DNA of 64,000 nt from Streptomyces humi (GTDB taxonomy: Bacteria; Actinomycetota; Actinomycetes; Streptomycetales; Streptomycetaceae). This document shows positions 37,326 through 45,897 of this stretch, piece after piece. The notes below the pieces were generated by a model, which saw nothing but the letters and a program-made list of their open reading frames with translations, was not told where the DNA came from and searched no databases. The stretch is taken from positions 1 through 64,000 of the forward strand of contig NZ_LBMU02000038.1 in NCBI RefSeq assembly GCF_001005085.2, read 5' to 3'. A program made the position numbers and the translations under genes. Numbering within the stretch: position 1 is the stretch's first letter; the number at the start of each line of letters is the position of its first letter.

Positions 37326-37865
37326 GGTGGCTCCCTCGGGATGCGGTGCGTGAAGGGCCGGGTGGCTCCCGGTCCGTGAGCCCCTCGGGGTTGCGGGCTC
37401 ATGAAGAAGACAACGGGCGATCTGTGGTGGGGGTCACGCGTCGGGGGGATCGGGATCGAACCAACCACTGCGCAGGGTCACGGTGCGTGCGGAATTCCGC
37501 ACTCAAAGTCAACTCTTCGCAAGCCAAAGGGGTTTGAGGCGGTGAACTGAATCACAGATCCATCGAACCCATGGTCGACAAATCCGGAAATCAAGGAATG
37601 TAGTGGGTGGCCGAAAATCGCTGCTACCTAGGGTAACGCCGAACTGGCCTGGCCTGACGGGGAGTTGGTTGATTTCGGGCGTTCCCGCTCTCTAGATTCC
37701 TCCGCCGTGTGCAACGAGCACCGCTCGGGAACGTCCGCCGGCCGAACCAGGCAGAGCACCACCGCAGTACCGGCCGTGGCGGACGGGGCGGGCCCGGGAA
37801 CCGCGTCCATCGCGCGGGGACCGGGCCTCGCTTGGGGGAGCCCGGGTACGTGGAGAGGGAAATAC
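37326..37865. other. Divergent intergenic region with long structured leader of the Rpf/LysM gene
   Basis: 540 bp. The minus-strand neighbour uses the left edge. The right half (about 37600-37865) is a GC-rich segment with several possible pairings (GTCCGCCG... with ...GGCGGAC; CGCGGGGACCGGGCC with its downstream complement). Streptomyces resuscitation-factor genes are known to carry c-di-AMP (ydaO-type) riboswitches in leaders of this size, so it is a candidate, but the consensus was not confirmed by eye. No ORF. Confidence 0.5.
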
Positions 37866-38558
37866 ATGTCCGAGTGTGCCGATACCACCCGTGAGACCGC
37901 CGCGAAGAACGGCTCCCGCAAGGGCCGTACGACGGCCGCCCTGGCCGGAGCGGCGCTGCTCGCCCCGCTGGGCGTGCTGGCCGCGACCGGCAACGCCGCG
38001 GCGGCGGACAACGGAGTGTGGGACCGCATCGCCCAGTGCGAGAGCGGCGGCAACTGGCACATCAACACCGGCAACGGCTACTACGGCGGACTCCAGTTCT
38101 CCGCCTCCACCTGGCGCGCGTACGGCGGCACCGCCTACGCGTCCACGGCCGACCAGGCCTCCAGGGAAGCGCAGATCGCCGTCGCCACCAAGGTTCAGCA
38201 CGCCCAGGGCTGGGGCGCGTGGCCGGTCTGCTCGGGCCGCGCCGGAGCGAGCGGCTCGGCGCCGGAGAACGCCTCGGCGACCAGCGGGAGCAACACGGAG
38301 TCGGCGACGAGGTCGACGCCCACCCGGAAGCCGAAGTCCACCTGGAAGTCGGCCCCCGCGGCGAAGGCGCCGCAGCGCTCGACGAACCACACCGGCCGCG
38401 CCTCGTCCCGCGGCGACTACACCGTCCGCGCTGGCGACACCCTGAGCCGTGTCGCCGAGCGGCACGGCACCAGCTGGCAGCGCCTCTACGCCGTCAACAA
38501 GGCCGTCATCGGCGACGACCCGAACCTCATCGTGCCCGGGCAGCGCCTCGCGCTCTGA
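37866..38558 (+). CDS. Secreted Rpf-domain (resuscitation-promoting factor-like) protein with LysM domain
   Basis: ATG 37866, with AGAGGGA upstream, gives 230 residues. The signal peptide (KGRTTAALAGAALLAPLG, then NAAAADNGVW) is cleaved near residue 48. The transglycosylase-like Rpf domain (residues 50-125) has VWDRIAQCESGGNWHIN with the catalytic Glu, and GYYGGLQFSASTWRAYGG. A Ser/Thr/Lys-rich linker (residues 140-175) precedes a LysM domain at the C-terminus (YTVRAGDTLSRVAERHGTSW, then DPNLIVPGQRLAL). It hydrolyses peptidoglycan at the cell wall during spore germination or growth restart. Followed by a terminator. Confidence 0.94.
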   Translation: MSECADTTRETAAKNGSRKGRTTAALAGAALLAPLGVLAATGNAAAADNGVWDRIAQCESGGNWHINTGNGYYGGLQFSASTWRAYGGTAYASTADQASREAQIAVATKVQHAQGWGAWPVCSGRAGASGSAPENASATSGSNTESATRSTPTRKPKSTWKSAPAAKAPQRSTNHTGRASSRGDYTVRAGDTLSRVAERHGTSWQRLYAVNKAVIGDDPNLIVPGQRLAL

Positions 38559-38581
38559 CGCACACCCCTGCCCCGCACCAC

Positions 38582-38615
38582 CCTGCCCCGCCCGGACCGA
38601 TCCGGGCGGGGCAGG
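38582..38615 (+). terminator. Terminator hairpin after the Rpf/LysM gene
   Basis: A 15-bp perfect stem around a CCGA loop (38582-38596 with 38601-38615). Confidence 0.85.
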
Positions 38616-39030
38616 ACGCGTTCCGGGCGGGGCACGAAGCGTTCCGGGCGGGCACGGGCAGGCTCCAAAAGGGCCGTGCGTGTCCCGGTGTGACGGCGAT
38701 TCACGCGTGGACGGCACCCCGGAGTTCGCGAAGCCACCGCCCCCGGACGGCCCGCCGGCGTTGAGGGTTCTGTGTCGGAGCGGTGAATCTCTTATGCGGT
38801 GTCAGCTGCCGTCGCGGCCCGTGGAATCGGAATGAATTGGCTGCCTGGAGCGCCCTCGAACCCCGGTTCCGGTCCTTTCCGGCGGCTTATCGGAAGGCCC
38901 CGCCGACATCAGGGAATTGTGTTCGAATGCGCCAGGAAGGCGTACGGAACCGCTCGTACGGGTGACCCGGTCCGACACAAACGCGTGTCGTGATTCTGTG
39001 ACAGAAGTGTGACCGGCACCGGACGCGGGA

Positions 39031-39042
39031 TAGCGTGGCCGC
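39031..39042 (+). promoter_or_regulatory. Leaderless -10 element (TAGCGT-N6-ATG)
   Basis: TAGCGT at 39031-39036 lies exactly six bases before the ATG at 39043, as at 7382. GTGACC about 16 bp upstream is a plausible -35. No Shine-Dalgarno is present. Confidence 0.6.
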
Positions 39043-39258
39043 ATGGCACCGAATCCCGCTCCGCGCGAGGAGCCCCAGGACAGCCCGCAAGGGTACGTAG
39101 GCCTCGACGCGGACGAGGCGCAGCGGCTGGCCCGCGGGCGGGGCTGGTCGACGGTGCGCGCGCTGCCGCCGGGCGCGATCGTCACCATGGAGTACCGGGC
39201 GGGCCGGCTCAACTTCGAGGTGCGCGACGGGGTCGTGACGCGCGCCTGGAAGGGCTGA
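39043..39258 (+). CDS. Proteinase inhibitor I78 family protein
   Basis: 71 residues. The I78 motif is in the middle: GLDADEAQRLARGRGWSTVR, then PPGAIVTMEYRAGRLNFEV and RDGVVTRAW. Potato-inhibitor-I-like small proteins of this type in bacteria inhibit subtilisin-type serine proteases. No signal peptide is visible, so it is probably cytoplasmic, although a leaderless message for a small inhibitor fits a rapidly expressed protein. The downstream hairpin is unusually strong (21-bp stem). Confidence 0.85.
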   Translation: MAPNPAPREEPQDSPQGYVGLDADEAQRLARGRGWSTVRALPPGAIVTMEYRAGRLNFEVRDGVVTRAWKG

Positions 39259-39280
39259 CCGGACGCCGGCCGGCCGTACG

Positions 39281-39329
39281 ACGGCGAAGGCCCCGGAACC
39301 CTCACCTCGGGTTCCGGGGCCTTCGCCGT
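39281..39329. terminator. Very strong hairpin terminator after the I78 gene
   Basis: A perfect 21-bp stem (39281-39301 with 39309-39329) around a 7-base loop. It separates the I78 gene from the convergent PAP2 gene. Confidence 0.9.
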
Positions 39330-39371
39330 GCGGGGGCGGGTCTGTGCGTACCGGACCCCGCCGAGGTGCTG

Positions 39372-40391
39372 TCAGCCGCCCGTCAGCGGGCGGGCCGCCT
39401 GGGCGGCGGTGCCGCGCGGCGGACGCTCGGGGTGCTGTGGGCGGCGGCTGCCCGCCGGGGTCACCGGGGTGCGCTCCGAGCGGGCCGTGTGCGGGCCGGG
39501 CGCCAGATGGATCGGGGCCCTGGGCGCGCGGGCCGACGAGACCGGCTCGCGCTCGGGTGCCGCGAGCTCGACGGGCGCCGGGCGTGGCTTGAGGACCACG
39601 GGGACCGGGACGGGCGCGGGTGCCGGGACGCCACGGCGGGAACGCCAGCGGTCGCGCAGGTCGAGGATCGAGGTCTCGGCGCGGGCGATGAACGGCTCGC
39701 ACCACGGCAGCGCCAGCAGGATCAGCAGTCCCGCGGCCCAGCCCAGCAACACGTCGCTCAGCCAGTGCGTACCGAGGTAGACGGTGGACATGCCGACGCC
39801 GAGGGAGGTGACGGCCGAGGCCGCGGAGAGCCAGCGCCGGGCTCTCGGGGTGGAGGCCAGATAGGCCAGGATTCCCCAGGTCACCACCGCGTTGGCGGTG
39901 TGGCCGCTGGGAAATATATCGCCGCCCAGACCCATCTCGTTCGAGCCGATCACGGTCGCGTAGTGCGGTCCGAGGCGCCCCATGCCGAGCTTGGCGGCGC
40001 CGACCGTGATGTTGAGCAGCAGCAGCGAGGCACCGAGGGTCAGCAGCGGGCGGATGGTGTGCTGCCGCCAGGAGCGCCAGCCCAGCCAGGCCGCGACCAT
40101 CACGGCGGTGGGGCCGCGCTGGCCGAGGACCACGTAGTAGTCGACGAACCAGTGGATTCCCGCCCACTGCTGGTACGGCCGGAAGAACATGACCTGCCAG
40201 TCGAGCCGGACCAGCCACGACGTGATCACGACGGCCCACACGATCGCCAGGTAGAAGGCGAGGGTCGCGGTGAACAACACGACCCGGTGCCGGCTCATCT
40301 TCGGCACATCAATGTGGGCCGGCCGTTCCGGCTCACGGTCCAGCCTGGCGAACACCCGGTCCAGACGGGTGAGGTTTCGTTCGGTACGCAC
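39372..40391 (-). CDS. PAP2-family membrane phosphatase
   Basis: GTG 40391, 339 residues. Several transmembrane helices fill residues 35-240; the PAP2 (phosphatidic acid phosphatase type 2) motif PSGHT is present (His catalytic), as is GTHWLSDVLLG with the second His and Asp. The first motif (KLGMGRLGP) and the third (STVYLGTH, usually SRxxxxxH) deviate, with Thr in place of the Arg. A C-terminal 90-residue Pro/Ala/Arg-rich tail is probably disordered and cytoplasmic. Dephosphorylates a lipid phosphate at the membrane if active. Confidence 0.88.
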   Translation of the reverse strand: MRTERNLTRLDRVFARLDREPERPAHIDVPKMSRHRVVLFTATLAFYLAIVWAVVITSWLVRLDWQVMFFRPYQQWAGIHWFVDYYVVLGQRGPTAVMVAAWLGWRSWRQHTIRPLLTLGASLLLLNITVGAAKLGMGRLGPHYATVIGSNEMGLGGDIFPSGHTANAVVTWGILAYLASTPRARRWLSAASAVTSLGVGMSTVYLGTHWLSDVLLGWAAGLLILLALPWCEPFIARAETSILDLRDRWRSRRGVPAPAPVPVPVVLKPRPAPVELAAPEREPVSSARAPRAPIHLAPGPHTARSERTPVTPAGSRRPQHPERPPRGTAAQAARPLTGG

Positions 40392-40629
40392 CCAATCGAC
40401 GTTACAGCGAGTGAGCTCTGTTCCCGGTCGAAACAGCGGGTTTGTGATGACGATGTGATGTGGGAAACCTCTCAGGAGGCTTCCGAATTCTAAGGATTCC
40501 GTAATGCGCGGCCGGTCCGTCCTTCAATTCCTTTGATCATGTCGGGTCGCCGTTTTATGGCACTTATGAATTCGTTAACCAAAGCATGGGGTGGAATTCT
40601 CCGGCCGCTCATCGGGCGGCCGAGGACGA

Positions 40630-41931
40630 TCACGGAGGCCCGGAGCCGTTCAGCCAGAACGCGCCATAGACCGCCGTGGCGATCGCGACACCGGCCGTGA
40701 CCAGCGCCGATCTGCTCGTGCGCAGCCGTGCGAGGGCGCGCGCGAGCGGCAGCAGCACCGGGAAGGCGGGCATCAGCAGCCGGGGCTTGGAGCCGAAGTA
40801 GCTCGACGCGCACAGCGCCAGCGCGAGGACGACACCCGTGTAGACCAGCAGCGCGAGCGGCTGGCGCTGGCGGACGCCCGTCACGTAGAGCCACAGCAGC
40901 AGGCAGACCCCGACGGTCAAACCCGCTCCGGCGAGAGCGGACGGAAACGACGTGAACTTGTCGGCCACGAAGCGGGCGAACGCGTAACCGCCGTCGAACC
41001 CGTTGCGCCAGCCCGCCTGGACGTCCAGATAACCGAGCGGGCCCCCGCCGGTGCGGTGGCCGACCCACAGGACGTAGGCGGCCGTGCCGACGGGCGCGAG
41101 GAGCATGCCGAGGACGCGGCGCCAAGGGAGTGCGGTGGGAGCGCGTCCGTCACCCCGCACGCCGGTCTGAGGACCCTCAGCCCGGTCGCGCACGCTGTCG
41201 CCCCGGTCGCGCACGGCTCCCACGCTCTGGTCACGCGCGCCCACGCTCTGGTCACGCGCGCCCTCACTCCGGTCTCGCGCGCCCTCGCTCCGCTCTCGCA
41301 CGAACGAGACCACGCCCACTGTCCACACCGCCGCCACCACGGCGATCCCCACCGGCCGGGTCAGCCCCGCCAGCGCGGCCAGCGTGCCCGCGGTGAGCCA
41401 GCGGCCGGTCAGCACGGCGTACAGCGACCACGCCGCCAGCGCCGTGAACAGCGACTCGCTGTACGCCATCGACTGCACGATCCCGACCGGCAGCACGGCC
41501 CACAGCAGCACCGCGCAGACCCCCACCCGGCGCCCGTACACGTGGTCCGCCACCGCGAAGATCCCCCAGGCCGCCGCGAGCGAGGCGAGCAGGCTGACGG
41601 TGAAGCCCGCGCCGGCGTACGACAGCGGTGTGAGCGCGTGCAGCAGCCGCTCCAGCCAGGGCAGCAGCGGGAAGAAGGCGAGGTTCGAGTGGACGTCGCC
41701 GTCGGGCAGCCGCACCTCGTAGCCGTAGCCCAGTTCGGCGACCCGCGTGTACCAGAGCGAGTCCCAGCGCGCCGTCAGCAGCGTGTACGCGCTCTTGCCG
41801 CGCGCCGCGCTCCAGCCGGCCAGGGTCAGCAGGCCCAGGGCGCGCACGGCCACGTACCCGAGCAGGGCGGGAACCGCGCGTCGCAGGACCGGCGGGCGCG
41901 GAACCGCGACGGGCGTCTCAAGATCGGTCAC
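40630..41931 (-). CDS. PIG-V-like polytopic mannosyltransferase
   Basis: GTG 41931 gives 433 residues; the frame is open to GTG 42012, and neither start has a strong Shine-Dalgarno. About ten transmembrane helices; the ARWDSLWYTRVAELGYGYEV segment after the first helix resembles the PIG-V/GT-C WD/GY motif, and SNLAFFPLLPWLERLL is conserved. Likely uses a polyprenyl-phosphate mannose donor to modify an external acceptor. A hydrophilic loop (residues about 222-262) contains in-frame Arg/Asp/Ser repeats (GARDQSVGARDQSVG). Homologues are common in Streptomyces cell-surface glycosylation. Confidence 0.85.
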   Translation of the reverse strand: MTDLETPVAVPRPPVLRRAVPALLGYVAVRALGLLTLAGWSAARGKSAYTLLTARWDSLWYTRVAELGYGYEVRLPDGDVHSNLAFFPLLPWLERLLHALTPLSYAGAGFTVSLLASLAAAWGIFAVADHVYGRRVGVCAVLLWAVLPVGIVQSMAYSESLFTALAAWSLYAVLTGRWLTAGTLAALAGLTRPVGIAVVAAVWTVGVVSFVRERSEGARDRSEGARDQSVGARDQSVGAVRDRGDSVRDRAEGPQTGVRGDGRAPTALPWRRVLGMLLAPVGTAAYVLWVGHRTGGGPLGYLDVQAGWRNGFDGGYAFARFVADKFTSFPSALAGAGLTVGVCLLLWLYVTGVRQRQPLALLVYTGVVLALALCASSYFGSKPRLLMPAFPVLLPLARALARLRTSRSALVTAGVAIATAVYGAFWLNGSGPP

Positions 41932-42191
41932 GGGCTCGATTATCGACGGGAGGCGGAACCACGAGGCCCGCCGGGGCGCGGTGCGCGGCGGGGCCAGTGG
42001 CGCACACCACACAGGTTCGGTCCGGAGTGTGAGAGGTCCGCCACGTGCCCCCGGAACGAACTCGCGTACGCTGACGTGTCACTCGCGTTCGTTTGCGCGG
42101 GCCGGAGACCCCGCTCCTCTCCGGCCGTACGACGGGGAGTCCCCGCCCCGCCGGTCCGCCGCACGCGAGGGATCATCTGGGAGGTACGAAG

Positions 42192-43793
42192 ATGTCCGGG
42201 ACGACCACGGCTGCCGTACACCCGCGCCGTCGGGCGCCCGGGGCCGGTGCCAACCGCTGGGTCGTCCTCGTCGTCCTCTGCGTCAGCCTGCTGCTGGTCG
42301 CCCTCGACGCGACCGTGCTGCATGTCGCGGTGCCCGCCGTCACCGAGGACCTCAGGCCCGGTGCCATGCAGCTGCTCTGGATCGTCGACGTCTACCCACT
42401 GGTCTGCGCCTCGCTGCTGATCCTGTTCGGCACGCTCGGCGACCGCGTGGGCCGGCGGCGCGTGCTGCTCCTCGGCTACGCCCTGTTCGGCATCGCCTCC
42501 GCGGCGGCGGCCGTCGCGCCCAGCGCCGAGGCGCTGATCCTGGCGCGGGCGCTGCTCGGCGTCGGCGGCGCGATGATCATGCCCGCGACGCTCTCGATCC
42601 TCCGGCAGGTCTTCCCCGACCGCCGGGAGAGGGCCCTGGCCATCGGCGTCTGGAGCGCGGTGGCGGCGGTCGGCGCGGCCGTCGGCCCGCTCCTCGGCGG
42701 TTTCCTCCTCGAGCACTTCTGGTGGGGTTCCGTCTTCCTGGTCAACATCCCGTTGATGCTGGTCAGCCTCCCGGTGGGGCGGCTTCTGCTCCCCGAGTCC
42801 CGCGGCGACCGCGACGGCCCCTGGGACGTGATCGGCGCGCTGATGGCGGCGGCCGGGCTGTTCGGCGTGGTGTTCGCGGTCAAGCGACTGGGCGGCGGCG
42901 AACCGGCCGGCAGCGTGCTGACGCTGGCGCCGCTGCTGCTGGGCGCGCTCCTGCTGGTCCTCTTCGTACGACGGCAACGGCGTCGTACGTACCCGCTGGT
43001 GGACCTGAAGATGTTCGCCCGCCCCGCGTTCAGCACCGCCGTGTGCTGCATCGTGCTGGCGATGCTCGCGCTGGTGGGCCTCGAACTGATCGCCGCGCAG
43101 TACCTCCAGCTGGTGCTGGGCCTGTCCCCGCTGGAGACGGGGCTGCGGCTGCTGCCGCTGACGCTCGCCGCGATGGCGGCGGGGCTGGCCGGGGCCCGGC
43201 TGCTCCGGCGTTTCGGACCGCGCCGGATGGTGTGCTTCGGGTTCTTCCTGACCGCGGCCGCGGTGCTGACGCTGACGGCGATGGGCGGGGCCGACAACGC
43301 GGGGCTGCTGCTCGTCGGCTTCGTCCTCCTCGGTTTCGGCCTGGAGACCACGCTCTTCGGGGCGTACGAGTCGATGCTGAGCGAGGCGCCGGCCGCCCAG
43401 GCGGGCGGGGCGGCGGCCATCGGCGAGACGTCGTACCAGCTGGGGGCGGGTATCGGGATAGCGCTGCTCGGCAGCGTGATGAACGCGGCGTACGCGCCCG
43501 GGCTCGAGCGGGTGCCGGGCGTACCCGACTCGGCGTCGGCCGCGGCGGGGCATTCGCTGGGCGAGGCGTACGACGTCGCCGGGCGGCTCGGCGGACCGGC
43601 GGGCACGGCGCTGCGCCGTGCGGCACGGGACTCCTTCGTGCACGGCCTGCACGTGACGCTCCTGGTGAGCGCGGGTCTGCTGCTGCTGGGCGCGGTGATG
43701 GCGCTGCGTCTGCCGCGGGTCATGCAGTGCGGCGAGACACCGCTGGAGGTCCCGGCCCCCAGGGAACCGGCCCGCCCGCGCGTCTCGGCGTAG
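42192..43793 (+). CDS. MFS multidrug efflux transporter, DHA2 (14-TMS) family
   Basis: ATG 42192 behind GGAGGT gives 533 residues. Motif D1 (SLLLVALDATVLHVAVPAVT) in helix 1, motif A (FGTLGDRVGRRRVLLLG) between helices 2 and 3, and motif C (GVWSAVAAVGAAVGPLLGG) in helix 5 are the drug:H+ antiporter signatures. Fourteen predicted helices. Probable exporter of a toxic compound or antibiotic. No TetR gene is adjacent, though a palindromic operator lies 3' before the acyl-CoA dehydrogenase. Substrate unknown. Confidence 0.93.
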   Translation: MSGTTTAAVHPRRRAPGAGANRWVVLVVLCVSLLLVALDATVLHVAVPAVTEDLRPGAMQLLWIVDVYPLVCASLLILFGTLGDRVGRRRVLLLGYALFGIASAAAAVAPSAEALILARALLGVGGAMIMPATLSILRQVFPDRRERALAIGVWSAVAAVGAAVGPLLGGFLLEHFWWGSVFLVNIPLMLVSLPVGRLLLPESRGDRDGPWDVIGALMAAAGLFGVVFAVKRLGGGEPAGSVLTLAPLLLGALLLVLFVRRQRRRTYPLVDLKMFARPAFSTAVCCIVLAMLALVGLELIAAQYLQLVLGLSPLETGLRLLPLTLAAMAAGLAGARLLRRFGPRRMVCFGFFLTAAAVLTLTAMGGADNAGLLLVGFVLLGFGLETTLFGAYESMLSEAPAAQAGGAAAIGETSYQLGAGIGIALLGSVMNAAYAPGLERVPGVPDSASAAAGHSLGEAYDVAGRLGGPAGTALRRAARDSFVHGLHVTLLVSAGLLLLGAVMALRLPRVMQCGETPLEVPAPREPARPRVSA

Positions 43794-43794
43794 C

Positions 43795-43925
43795 GGCCAC
43801 CACCACTGCCCGCACCACTGCCACCGCTCGCGCCGACGCCACTGCCACTGCCCGCGCCGACGCCACCGCCGCTCCCCACGCCCCCTGCCCGTGCCGACGC
43901 CACTGCCCGCGCCGGCGGGCGGCGC
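43795..43925. repeat. Irregular ACTGCC/GCCGACGCC repeat between the MFS and acyl-CoA dehydrogenase genes
   Basis: Short motifs (GCCACTGCCCGCGCCGAC and variants, with CACTGCC steps) recur several times in the 130 bases after the MFS stop. Low-order and decayed compared with the other repeats. Confidence 0.6.
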
Positions 43926-43938
43926 GGTAACCTGTGAT

Positions 43939-43955
43939 AACTAGCGGTGCTAGTT
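43939..43955. promoter_or_regulatory. Palindromic operator upstream of the acyl-CoA dehydrogenase
   Basis: AACTAGC-GGT-GCTAGTT is a perfect 7-bp inverted repeat around three bases, 16 bp before the ATG at 43971 and overlapping the probable -10 (GATAAC at 43935-43940). It resembles TetR-family sites that regulate acyl-CoA metabolism. The regulator is not in this window. Confidence 0.75.
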
Positions 43956-43970
43956 TTGGGAGGGTTCGCC

Positions 43971-45164
43971 ATGTCCGCGTCCGTGAAGTTGCCCCCGTTC
44001 GACCCCGATGACCCGCTCGGCATCGACGATCTGCTGGAGCCGGAGGACCTGGCCGTGCGGGAGACCGTGCGGAGCTGGGCGGCGGACCGCGTGCTGCCGT
44101 TCGTCGCCGAGTGGTACGAGACCGGTGAGCTGCCCGGGATCAGGGAGCTCGCCAAGGAACTCGGAGCGATCGGCGCCCTCGGCATGTCGCTCGACGGGTA
44201 CGGCTGTGCCGGGGCGTCCGCCGTGCAGTACGGGCTCGCCTGTCTGGAACTGGAGGCCGCCGACTCGGGGATCCGGTCGCTGGTCTCCGTGCAGGGCTCG
44301 CTCGCCATGTACGCCATCCACCGGTTCGGCAGCGAGGCCCAGAAGCAGCGGTGGCTGCCGGGCATGGCCGCAGGTGACGTCATCGGGTGCTTCGGGCTCA
44401 CCGAGCCCGATCACGGGTCCGACCCCGCCTCGATGCGCACCCGTGCCCGGCGCGACCCCGGCGGCGACTGGGTGCTCAACGGCCGGAAGATGTGGATCAC
44501 CAACGGCTCGGTGGCCGGGGTGGCCGTCGTATGGGCGCAGAGCGACAACGGGATCCGGGGTTTCGTCGTACCCACCGACACGCCCGGGTTCTCGGCGCCC
44601 GAGATCAGGCACAAGTGGTCGCTGCGGGCCAGCGTCACCAGCGAGCTGGTCCTGGACGACGTGCGGCTGCCGGCGGACGCGGTACTGCCGGAGGTCACCG
44701 GGCTCAAGGGGCCGCTCAGCTGTCTGTCGCACGCCCGGTACGGGATCGTGTGGGGGGCCATGGGCGCGGCGCGCAGCTGCTTCGAGGCCGCCGTCGGTTA
44801 CGCGAAGTCGCGGGAGCAGTTCGGTCGGCCCATCGGCGGCTTCCAGCTCACCCAGGTCAAACTCGCCGACATGGCGGTCGAACTGCACAAGGGGATCCTG
44901 CTCGCCCATCATCTGGGGCGGCGGATGGACGCCGGTCGCCTGCGTCCCGAGCAGGTCAGCTTCGGCAAGCTCAACAACGTACGGGAGGCGATCGAGATCT
45001 GCCGTACGGCGCGGACGATCCTCGGGGCGAACGGGATCTCGCTGGAGTACCCCGTGATGCGGCACGCGACGAACCTGGAGTCCGTGCTCACCTACGAGGG
45101 CACCGTGGAGATGCACCAGCTGGTGCTGGGCAAGGCGCTCACCGGACTCGACGCCTTCCGGTGA
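43971..45164 (+). CDS. Acyl-CoA dehydrogenase (glutaryl-CoA dehydrogenase-like)
   Basis: ATG 43971 behind GGGAGGG gives 397 residues. All acyl-CoA dehydrogenase parts are present: the N-terminal helical domain, CFGLTEPDHGSDPASM (FAD/substrate loop), MWITNGSVAGVAVVWAQ, and the C-terminal YEGTVEMHQLVLG with the catalytic Glu. The glutaryl-CoA dehydrogenase subfamily is most similar, which would oxidise and decarboxylate glutaryl-CoA to crotonyl-CoA in lysine/tryptophan catabolism; substrate remains inference. Expression is likely controlled by the operator overlapping the promoter. Confidence 0.9.
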   Translation: MSASVKLPPFDPDDPLGIDDLLEPEDLAVRETVRSWAADRVLPFVAEWYETGELPGIRELAKELGAIGALGMSLDGYGCAGASAVQYGLACLELEAADSGIRSLVSVQGSLAMYAIHRFGSEAQKQRWLPGMAAGDVIGCFGLTEPDHGSDPASMRTRARRDPGGDWVLNGRKMWITNGSVAGVAVVWAQSDNGIRGFVVPTDTPGFSAPEIRHKWSLRASVTSELVLDDVRLPADAVLPEVTGLKGPLSCLSHARYGIVWGAMGAARSCFEAAVGYAKSREQFGRPIGGFQLTQVKLADMAVELHKGILLAHHLGRRMDAGRLRPEQVSFGKLNNVREAIEICRTARTILGANGISLEYPVMRHATNLESVLTYEGTVEMHQLVLGKALTGLDAFR

Positions 45165-45176
45165 ACCCTGCGCGGG

Positions 45177-45201
45177 GGCAGGGCCGGTGAACGGCCCTGC
45201 C
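45177..45201. terminator. Bidirectional terminator, acyl-CoA dehydrogenase / sflA
   Basis: A 10-bp stem GGCAGGGCCG/CGGCCCTGCC around GTGAA, immediately before the sflA stop at 45202. Confidence 0.85.
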
Positions 45202-45642
45202 TCAGCTCTGGTTGTAGAAGCCGTCCTCGCGCCGCGCGGCCGGCTCGCCGCTGACGATCTCCGTGTGAGCGGGTGTCAGCAGGAAGACCCGGTTGGAGAC
45301 CCGCTCGATCGAGCCGCGCAGGCCGAAGATCAGGCCGGCCGCGAAGTCGACGACCCGCTTGGCGTCGCCGGACTCCATGGCCGTGAGGTTCACGATGACC
45401 GGCACGCCCTCACGGAACAGCTCGCCGATCGCGCGGGCGTCCCGGAAGCTGTCCGGGGTGACCGTGCCGATCCGGCGGCCCTTCTCCTCGGCGGTGTCCG
45501 AGGCCACCTTGACCCGGGGGTCGGTGACCCAGGCGTCCCCGGGCTGCTCGGTCCCTTCGGAGTAGTCGTCGTCGTAGTAGCGCTCGTCATCGTTGTCGTC
45601 GACGAGGCCAAGCCAGGCACTCGCCTTGCGTACCGATCCCAT
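45202..45642 (-). CDS. sflA: SepF-like protein (SflA)
   Basis: ATG 45642, 146 residues. Residues 60-135 form the SepF fold (ARAIGELFREGVPVIVNLTA, DAKRVVDFAAGLIFGLRGSI, NRVFLLTPAHTEI), while the first 45 residues are acidic (DDNDDERYYDDDYSEG). In S. coelicolor the SepF-like genes sflA and sflB help restrict FtsZ assembly to proper sites; the flanking gene order matches that of sflA (SCO1749, from memory). Cytosolic, membrane-associated regulator of cell division. It is convergent with the acyl-CoA dehydrogenase across a terminator. Confidence 0.9.
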   Translation of the reverse strand: MGSVRKASAWLGLVDDNDDERYYDDDYSEGTEQPGDAWVTDPRVKVASDTAEEKGRRIGTVTPDSFRDARAIGELFREGVPVIVNLTAMESGDAKRVVDFAAGLIFGLRGSIERVSNRVFLLTPAHTEIVSGEPAARREDGFYNQS

Positions 45643-45897
45643 GGACGCCTCCTCTCACAGCGGTCTTGCTTGCTTCCGCATCCCTATGGTCGTCCATGAT
45701 GCGGATGGTGCGCCAAGTGGATAGACGCCGCACGGGGGGTTTGTGACGGTACTGGTGCAGAGCCAATACGTCGAGAGCCCAGGTGCCCCAAGGGCCGTGA
45801 CTCACACCTCTGCTGACTGAGAGTGAAATATGATTGTTCGGGGCGTACGGGTGATGAACAGTGCGTCAGAGTGAATCGGCACGGGGGGAATTCGCGG

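Larger units (their letters stand above)
38559..39042. other. Intergenic region Rpf to I78 gene
   Basis: 484 bp. It starts with a terminator hairpin (38582-38615) and a short repeat of GCGTTCCGGGCGGG (about 38618-38655). The middle (38660-39000) shows no convincing gene or motif. The -10 TAGCGT at 39031 belongs to the I78 gene. Confidence 0.6.

Noticed and set aside
37430..37475. tRNA-like T-loop (GGTTCGATCCC on the minus strand)
   Set aside because: The matching T-stem pairs poorly and no D-arm or acceptor pairing is found 70 bases upstream, so it is not a tRNA.
45202..45642. Primary SepF of the division cluster
   Set aside because: The divisome genes (ftsZ, ylmD, ylmE) are not adjacent, and the gene order fits the SepF-like paralogue SflA.
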